From contig USPM01000026.1 in NCBI GenBank assembly GCA_900556715.1, forward strand, positions 1-10,551: a stretch of 10,551 bases of DNA, read 5' to 3'. The DNA is from an uncultured Megamonas sp. (lineage in GTDB: Bacteria > Bacillota_C > Negativicutes > Selenomonadales > Selenomonadaceae). A program made the position numbers and the translations under genes. Under the pieces are notes generated by a model that was not told the DNA's origin, did no database searches, and saw nothing but the letters and a program-made list of their open reading frames with translations. Below are positions 6,953 to 10,551 of this stretch, piece after piece. How positions within the stretch are numbered: the first letter of the stretch is position 1; the number at the start of each line of letters is the position of its first letter.

Positions 6953-7396
6953 ATGAAAAACTTAAAGAAAATCATTATCACAGGATTATTAGCTTTGACA
7001 GTGGCAACAACAGCTTTTGCAGCTTCTGCTTACAATAGCCCAGCTGAAATCGTTGCTGGACTCACTGGTCGTAGTGTAGAAAGTGTTATTGATGAAAGAC
7101 ATGATACAGGTAAATCTTTTGGTACTATTGCTAAAGAAGCTGGTAAATTAGATGAATTCAAAACAGAAGTTTTAGAACTTAGAAAAGATCAGTTAGCAGC
7201 ACGTGTAGCAGATGGTAGACTTACTCAAGAACAAGCTGATAGAATTTTAGCTTCTATCGAAGAAAGACAAGCTCTCTGTGATGGCGATGGTTATGGCTGT
7301 GGCTATTATGGTAACGGTAATGGAAATGGTAATGGCGATGGTTGGAGAAATGGTGGCGGTAGACATCATCATCATCGTGAAGATTGCAGATGGTAA
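6953..7396 (+). CDS. Secreted DUF2680-like protein with Gly/Asn-, Cys- and His-rich tail
   Basis: This is a 147-residue exported protein. A signal peptide (charged KNLKK, then a hydrophobic stretch) should be cleaved after AFA at about residue 23. Residues 28-108 are a helical domain with PAEIVAGLTGRSVESVI, FGTIAKEAGKLDEFK and RVADGRLTQEQADRIL, which I recognise as resembling the DUF2680 (YckD-like) family, whose function is unknown. The tail (109-147) holds C109, C116 and C145, a run of Asn-Gly pairs (121-130) and four consecutive histidines (138-141), so it could bind transition metals. AGGAGG lies 7 bases before the ATG. It follows a two-component system but has a consensus promoter of its own. 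By size and location it could be a periplasmic or cell-envelope stress protein, loosely like CpxP or Spy, but I see no homology to those. Family call is from recognition only. Confidence 0.8.
   Translation: MKNLKKIIITGLLALTVATTAFAASAYNSPAEIVAGLTGRSVESVIDERHDTGKSFGTIAKEAGKLDEFKTEVLELRKDQLAARVADGRLTQEQADRILASIEERQALCDGDGYGCGYYGNGNGNGNGDGWRNGGGRHHHHREDCRW
7313..7342 (+). repeat. Degenerate hexanucleotide repeat encoding (Asn-Gly)n
   Basis: Five six-base units (AACGGT, AATGGA, AATGGT, AATGGC, GATGGT) encode NGNGNGNGDG in the tail of the secreted protein. Each unit adds two residues, so length changes would keep the frame. Confidence 0.75.
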
Positions 7397-7403
7397 TCAA
7401 ATC

Positions 7404-7425
7404 TTAATTTAATATATTAAATTAA
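7404..7425. repeat. 22-bp perfect AT palindrome
   Basis: Two 11-base arms (TTAATTTAATA and its complement) form an uninterrupted A/T-only palindrome between the stop codon at 7394-7396 and the terminator at 7424. It touches the left arm of that terminator. Confidence 0.7.
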
Positions 7426-7465
7426 AAGGCTTAATTTTCTTATATAATGAAATTAAGCCTTTTTT
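7424..7465 (+). terminator. Intrinsic terminator after the secreted-protein gene
   Basis: A perfect 14-bp stem (AAAAGGCTTAATTT at 7424-7437 with its complement at 7450-7463) has a 12-base loop and ends in a six-T run (7460-7465). Confidence 0.9.
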
Positions 7466-7467
7466 AT

Positions 7468-7538
7468 TTGCACAATAATAAAATTGAAAATAAATTGCAA
7501 AAATTAATGATGATTTAGAATATTTATTGCAATCTAAT
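7468..7538 (+). repeat. Three TTGCA...TAAT direct repeats upstream of the PTS IIA gene
   Basis: TTGCA followed three to five bases later by TAAT occurs at 7468-7479, 7495-7508 and 7527-7538. The last copy coincides with the putative -35 box. They may be regulator sites, but in such AT-rich DNA chance is a real alternative. Confidence 0.35.
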
Positions 7539-7556
7539 AGCACCTTAGTATATAAT
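7527..7556 (+). promoter_or_regulatory. Promoter for the PTS IIA gene
   Basis: The -10 box TATAAT (7551-7556) is perfect. The -35 candidate TTGCAA (7527-7532) matches four of six consensus positions at an 18-base spacing. The leader would be about 40 bases, and GGAGG at 7591-7595 is 8 bases before the start codon. Confidence 0.65.
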
Positions 7557-7603
7557 AAATAAAAAACCTAAGTAGAATATTTAATTTTTTGGAGGATAAA
7601 TAA

Positions 7604-8086
7604 ATGGGATTATTTTCAAAATTATTTCAATCAAACGAGAAAAATTTTATTTCACCTATGACGGGTAAAGTAGTAGCTATGGAAGACATTCCAGATCCAG
7701 CTTTTGCTCAAAAAATGATGGGTGATGGTTGTGGTATTGAATTGACAGATGGAAAAATCATTGCACCATTCGATGCTAAAGTAACAGCAGCTTTTCCTAC
7801 AGGTCATGCTTTTGGTCTAGAATCTAAAGAAGATGGCACAGAAGTATTAATTCATATTGGAATTGATACTGTAGAAATGGAAGGCGAAGGCTTTTCTTCA
7901 AATGTAAAAGTCGGTGATGAAGTAAAACAAGGTGATGTTTTAGTAATTGTGGATTTAGATGCTGTACAAGAAGCAGGTAAATCACTCGTTTCTCCTATTG
8001 CTTTTACTGGCAATAATAAGGTTGAAGTCTTTAAAATTGGACAAAATGTCGTTGCTGGTGAAAAAGGTCTTTTAAATTATAAATAA
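7604..8086 (+). CDS. Stand-alone glucose-type PTS IIA protein
   Basis: This is a 160-residue soluble IIA-Glc (crr-like, PTS_EIIA_1) domain that accepts phosphate from HPr and passes it to a membrane IIBC sugar transporter. The phosphorylated histidine is H84 in VLIHIGIDTVEM. The second active-site histidine is H68 in PTGHAFGL. The domain opens with the typical ISPMTGKVVAMEDIPDPAFAQKMMGDGCGIE and closes with GDVLVIVDL and VSPIAFTG. Length and motif spacing match free IIA-Glc proteins, so this is not a fragment of a IICBA fusion. No IIB or IIC gene is in the window, so it must serve a transporter encoded elsewhere. In Bacillota free IIA-Glc is not the main catabolite-repression signal as it is in enterics; HPr phosphorylation does that job. 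It is a monocistronic unit between a promoter and a terminator. Confidence 0.95.
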   Translation: MGLFSKLFQSNEKNFISPMTGKVVAMEDIPDPAFAQKMMGDGCGIELTDGKIIAPFDAKVTAAFPTGHAFGLESKEDGTEVLIHIGIDTVEMEGEGFSSNVKVGDEVKQGDVLVIVDLDAVQEAGKSLVSPIAFTGNNKVEVFKIGQNVVAGEKGLLNYK

Positions 8087-8099
8087 AATAGTGTATAAT
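8071..8099 (+). promoter_or_regulatory. Possible promoter for the amino acid permease
   Basis: TATAAT at 8094-8099 has TTTAAA (8071-8076; four of six matches) 17 bases upstream. If used, transcription would start near 8106 and have to cross the terminator at 8129-8163 to reach the permease. It overlaps the 3' end of the PTS IIA gene. Confidence 0.35.
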
Positions 8100-8128
8100 A
8101 GTAACATCTATTTGTACTACCATTAATT

Positions 8129-8163
8129 AAACCCTGTAGGAATAGAAAACCTACAGGGTTTTT
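8129..8163 (+). terminator. Intrinsic terminator between the PTS IIA gene and the permease
   Basis: A 12-bp perfect stem (AAACCCTGTAGG at 8129-8140 with its complement at 8150-8161) has a 9-base loop and T-run 8159-8163. It is the most GC-containing hairpin in the window. It ends 37 bases before the permease start, so it could also act as a leader attenuator. Confidence 0.88.
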
Positions 8164-8187
8164 AATTAACTATCTTCTTTAAAAGAT

Positions 8188-8193
8188 GGAGGG
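8188..8193 (+). promoter_or_regulatory. Ribosome binding site deciding the permease start
   Basis: GGAGGG is 7 bases before ATG at 8201. The earlier in-frame ATG at 8186 overlaps this site and has no Shine-Dalgarno sequence of its own. Confidence 0.8.
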
Positions 8194-8200
8194 ATTTAGG

Positions 8201-9556
8201 ATGAAAACAAATTCACAGCAAAGCTTAAAGCGTGGTTTAAAAAATCGTCATTTGCAAATGATCGCTTTAGGTGGTGCTATTGGTACAGGTCTTTTTTATG
8301 GTTCTGCCTCAACAATCCAACTTGCTGGACCTGCTATTTCACTATCTTATTTAATTGGTGGTTGTGTAATATTTTTTATCATGCGTATGCTTGGAGAGAT
8401 GGCTGTAGATAATCCAGTTTCAGGTTCATTTAGTTCTTATGCAAATACTTATTGGCATGAATTTATCGGCTTTTTATCTGGTTGGAATTATTGGATGAAT
8501 TATGTTATTGTAAGCATGGTAGAATTAACTGCTGTAGGTATTTATATAAATTATTGGTTACCAGATGTACCTCAATGGCTTTCTGCTCTCATTTGTTTAA
8601 TTGTAATTACTGCAATTAATTTAATTAATGTAAAATTATATGGTGAATTTGAATTTTGTACAGCTATTATCAAAGTAGTGGCAATTTGTTGTATGATTAT
8701 TTTTGGCATATATATAATTTGCACAGATATGGGAACTTTTCCTGAAAATCTTAGTAATCTTTGGAGTCATGGCGGATATTTGCCAAACGGTTGGTGGGGA
8801 CTTGCTCTTTCTCTTGTTGTTGTCATGTTCTCATTTGGTGGCATAGAATTAATCGGCATTACTGCTGGAGAAGCAGATGAGCCTCAAAAATCTATTCCTA
8901 AGGCGATAAATCAGGTTATTTGGCGAATTCTTATTTTCTACATTGGTACATTGTTAGTCTTGATGATTTTATATCCATGGAATGAGGTAGGATTAGAAGC
9001 TAGTCCATTTGTACAGATTTTCTCTAATATTGGTATACCAGCTGCAGCTAATTTATTAAATATAGTAGTATTAACAGCAGCTGTATCTGTTTATAATAGT
9101 GCCATTTATAGTAATTCTCGCATGCTTTATGGTTTAGCTCGTCAAGGTAACGCACCAAAGATTTTGACATCTCTTACTAGAAATGGTGTACCAATGATTG
9201 GCATTTTTATTTCTTCTGGGATTACTTTAATAGCTGTTATTTTAAATTATCTTTTCCCAGGAAAAGTTTTTATGTACCTTGTTTCTATTGCTGTAGCAGC
9301 TGTTCTTGTTAGTTGGTTTATCATTATTGTTACACATTTAAAATTTAGAAAAGCAAAAGCAGCTTTAGGACAAGATAAAGATTTACATTTTAAATCTATA
9401 GGTTATCCAATCATTAATTATTTATGTATTGCATTTTTAATTTTTATTGCCTTTATGATGTATCAAATACCAGATACTCAAAATGCTTTATTTATTTTAC
9501 CATTATGGATTATAATTTTAGCTATAGGTTATATGTTTAAAAAGAAAAATAATTAA
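8201..9556 (+). CDS. Amino acid permease, APC superfamily (ProY/LysP/GabP type)
   Basis: This 451-residue integral membrane protein is predicted to carry 12 TM segments and to import an amino acid by proton symport. It opens with the AAT-family cytoplasmic start (LKRGLKNRHLQMIALGGAIGT), whose GGAIGTGLFYGS (24-35) in TM1 forms the backbone of the substrate site. MRMLGEMAVDNPVSGSFSSYA (61-81), ELIGITAGEADEPQKSIPKA (216-235) and SNSRMLYGLARQGNAP (304-319) are further signature segments. It resembles ProY most closely from memory, but the family switches specificity easily, so substrate (proline, histidine, GABA, lysine or aromatic) is not assignable. I choose ATG 8201 because GGAGGG precedes it; ATG 8186 would add five residues and overlap that site. 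It stands alone between two terminators. Confidence 0.93.
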   Translation: MKTNSQQSLKRGLKNRHLQMIALGGAIGTGLFYGSASTIQLAGPAISLSYLIGGCVIFFIMRMLGEMAVDNPVSGSFSSYANTYWHEFIGFLSGWNYWMNYVIVSMVELTAVGIYINYWLPDVPQWLSALICLIVITAINLINVKLYGEFEFCTAIIKVVAICCMIIFGIYIICTDMGTFPENLSNLWSHGGYLPNGWWGLALSLVVVMFSFGGIELIGITAGEADEPQKSIPKAINQVIWRILIFYIGTLLVLMILYPWNEVGLEASPFVQIFSNIGIPAAANLLNIVVLTAAVSVYNSAIYSNSRMLYGLARQGNAPKILTSLTRNGVPMIGIFISSGITLIAVILNYLFPGKVFMYLVSIAVAAVLVSWFIIIVTHLKFRKAKAALGQDKDLHFKSIGYPIINYLCIAFLIFIAFMMYQIPDTQNALFILPLWIIILAIGYMFKKKNN

Positions 9557-9562
9557 ATAAAT

Positions 9563-9595
9563 AAAGAGTACAGAAAAATAATCTGTACTCTTTTT
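9563..9595 (+). terminator. Intrinsic terminator after the permease
   Basis: A perfect 12-bp stem (AAAGAGTACAGA at 9563-9574 with its complement at 9582-9593), a 7-base loop and a T-run at 9591-9595 close the plus-strand transcript before the convergent ilv genes. Confidence 0.9.
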
Positions 9596-9608
9596 ATTTG
9601 AAGAAAAT

Positions 9609-9675
9609 AAAAAAGACATTCTCCTTTATGTATAATTTAAATTTAAAATTAAAATTTATAAAAAAGAATGTCTTT
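9609..9675 (-). terminator. Intrinsic terminator of the ilvBN transcript
   Basis: On the minus strand an 11-bp perfect stem (9665-9675 with 9612-9622) is extended inward by five more pairs (9658-9662 with 9625-9629) after a small internal loop. It is followed by six T residues (complement of 9609-9614). The loop is long and A/T-only. It starts 10 bases past the ilvN stop. Confidence 0.75.
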
Positions 9676-9685
9676 ATCTTATATA

Positions 9686-10183
9686 TTACATATTTTTTAC
9701 AGGAACAGGACCACGTGACATAGTGAGTGTACCAGTTCTAGCTACTTCAATTACTTCATAATCTGCAAGCATTTCACAAAGTGCATCGATTTTTGTATGA
9801 TCACCAGTTAATTCAATAACGAGTGTTTCGCGATTGATATCAACTATTTTAGCACGGAAAATATTTACTATATTTACAATATCATTTCTAGTTATAGGAT
9901 CAGCTTTTACTTTTATCATCACAAGTTCGCGATTGATTGAATCAATATGAGTCAAATTAACTATTTTTATTACGTTAATGAGTTTATTGATTTGCTTCAT
10001 AACTTGTTCTACTTCATCTTCACTATCGGCAGTTAAAACAAAGCTCATTCTAGTAACATGTTCTTCTTCTGTATAGCCTACAGATAAAGTATTGATATTG
10101 AATGAACGTCTGCTGATAAGAGAAACAATATGGCTTAATACTCCAGGAGTATCTTCAGCTAATAGTGTTAATTGATAATTCAT
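9686..10183 (-). CDS. ilvN: Acetolactate synthase small (regulatory) subunit
   Basis: IlvN (IlvH type) binds the catalytic large subunit, raises its activity and gives valine feedback inhibition in the first common step of branched-chain amino acid synthesis. The N-terminal ACT domain (about 1-75) has the ligand-binding pattern EDTPGVLSHIVSLISRRSFN followed by INTLSVG, with G14 and N29 at the positions typical of the valine site. The C-terminal domain (about 85-160) has RELVMIKVKAD and the conserved ending ARTGTLTMSRG. The 165-residue length is standard for the single-ACT form. Its ATG overlaps the large-subunit stop as ATGA, and GGAGG (10191-10195, minus strand) lies 7 bases upstream inside the preceding gene. 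The transcript ends in a terminator just downstream, so ilvC does not follow. Confidence 0.96.
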   Translation of the reverse strand: MNYQLTLLAEDTPGVLSHIVSLISRRSFNINTLSVGYTEEEHVTRMSFVLTADSEDEVEQVMKQINKLINVIKIVNLTHIDSINRELVMIKVKADPITRNDIVNIVNIFRAKIVDINRETLVIELTGDHTKIDALCEMLADYEVIEVARTGTLTMSRGPVPVKNM

Positions 10184-10551
10184 TGTTCTGCCTCCAATAC
10201 CATTTGATCAAGTCGTCCACCAGCGGGAACCATAGGGAATACATTTTCTTCATCTGGAATTAATATATCAATGAGACAAGCTCCATCGCTATTAATATAA
10301 TTTGCTAATTCTTCATTAAATGTAGTTTTATTATCAATGCGATAACCATTTACGCCCATAGCCTGAGCTAATTTTACTAAATCAGTTTTACCTCTTAATA
10401 CAGAATGGGAATAATGGTGATTGTAGAACATACGTTGCCATTGAGCAACCATGCCAAGCATATGGTTATTGAGTACAACTACTTTTATATCTAAATTATA
10501 ATCAGCAACAGTAGCAAATTCTTGACAATTCATCATGATACTACCATCACC
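10180..10551 (-). CDS. ilvB: Acetolactate synthase large (catalytic) subunit, C-terminal part
   Basis: Only the last 123 codons are in the window; the gene runs off the right edge. The catalytic subunit uses thiamine diphosphate to condense pyruvate with pyruvate or 2-oxobutyrate. The reading frame is open to the last base and begins with GDGSIMMNCQE, the start of the ThDP/Mg-binding motif GDGS...NN, whose closing NN appears in VVVLNN at the expected distance of about 28 residues. The internal ATGs right after GDGSI are therefore not starts. QWQRMFYNHHYS and the C-terminal VFPMVPAGGRLDQMV are also typical of AHAS large subunits. The TGA stop overlaps the ilvN ATG by four bases, a coupling that fits their one-complex role. 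Confidence 0.95.
   Translation of the reverse strand, partial: GDGSIMMNCQEFATVADYNLDIKVVVLNNHMLGMVAQWQRMFYNHHYSHSVLRGKTDLVKLAQAMGVNGYRIDNKTTFNEELANYINSDGACLIDILIPDEENVFPMVPAGGRLDQMVLEAEQ

Noticed and set aside
6733..6981. Minus-strand open frame spanning the kinase 3' end and the next promoter
   Set aside because: Overlaps the conserved G2 box coding sequence and a consensus plus-strand promoter; its protein is a Phe/Ile-rich translation of AT-rich DNA.
8100..8165. Riboswitch, T-box or LicT-type antiterminator in the permease leader
   Set aside because: No conserved motif of these classes is visible and no upstream segment is complementary to the terminator's left arm.
8186..8200. ATG at 8186 as start of the permease
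   Set aside because: It overlaps GGAGGG, which serves ATG 8201, and has no Shine-Dalgarno sequence of its own.
10534..10536. ATG at 10536 (minus) as a start of a short protein
   Set aside because: The frame stays open to the window edge and encodes GDGSI just before it, the IlvB cofactor motif, so this is an internal Met of a truncated gene.

Overview
The window is AT-rich (roughly one third G+C by eye), has strong GGAGG-type ribosome binding sites, short intergenic gaps and intrinsic terminators with T-runs. This indicates a low-GC Bacillota chromosome. The first genes (S1-domain protein, tilS, hpt, ftsH) reproduce the backbone of the Bacillus divIC-yabR-spoIIE-tilS-hprT-ftsH cluster without the sporulation gene. 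A non-sporulating anaerobe such as a Megamonas-like member of the Negativicutes would fit, but that placement is inference. Nothing in the window looks like a mobile element, CRISPR array, phage gene, tRNA or rRNA.

Layout. Positions 26-4621 hold the housekeeping block: a YabR-type S1 RNA-binding protein, tRNA(Ile)-lysidine synthase (tilS), hypoxanthine phosphoribosyltransferase (hpt) and the membrane AAA+ protease FtsH. FtsH starts at TTG behind its own extended -10 promoter. Positions 4759-7396 hold an OmpR-family response regulator, an overlapping membrane histidine kinase, and a small secreted DUF2680-like protein with a Gly/Asn-, Cys- and His-rich tail. The secreted protein has a near-perfect sigma-A promoter of its own. 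Positions 7604-8086 encode a stand-alone glucose-type PTS IIA domain. Positions 8201-9556 encode a 12-TM amino acid permease of the ProY/LysP/GabP type. From 9609 to the right edge the minus strand carries the end of an ilvBN operon: the C-terminal part of the acetolactate synthase large subunit, cut by the window edge, and the complete small subunit, joined by an ATGA overlap.

How the genes work together. TilS and Hpt are linked by a 13-base gap with the hpt RBS starting at the tilS stop, so they form one transcription unit. The two-component pair is translationally coupled. Its sensor has a Met/His-rich extracytoplasmic patch, and the adjacent exported protein ends in His and Cys residues. 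The three genes could therefore form an envelope or metal-responsive module, which is the least ordinary part of the window. IlvB and IlvN form the first enzyme of branched-chain amino acid synthesis. The other genes are single units bounded by terminators.

Three genes (tilS, the response regulator, the permease) start about 40 bases after a strong terminator, leaving no room for a normal promoter with a leader. Read-through or attenuation is therefore likely at some of these sites. I found no clearly new defence or mobile system; the strongest candidates for follow-up are the sensor/secreted-protein module and the leader regions.
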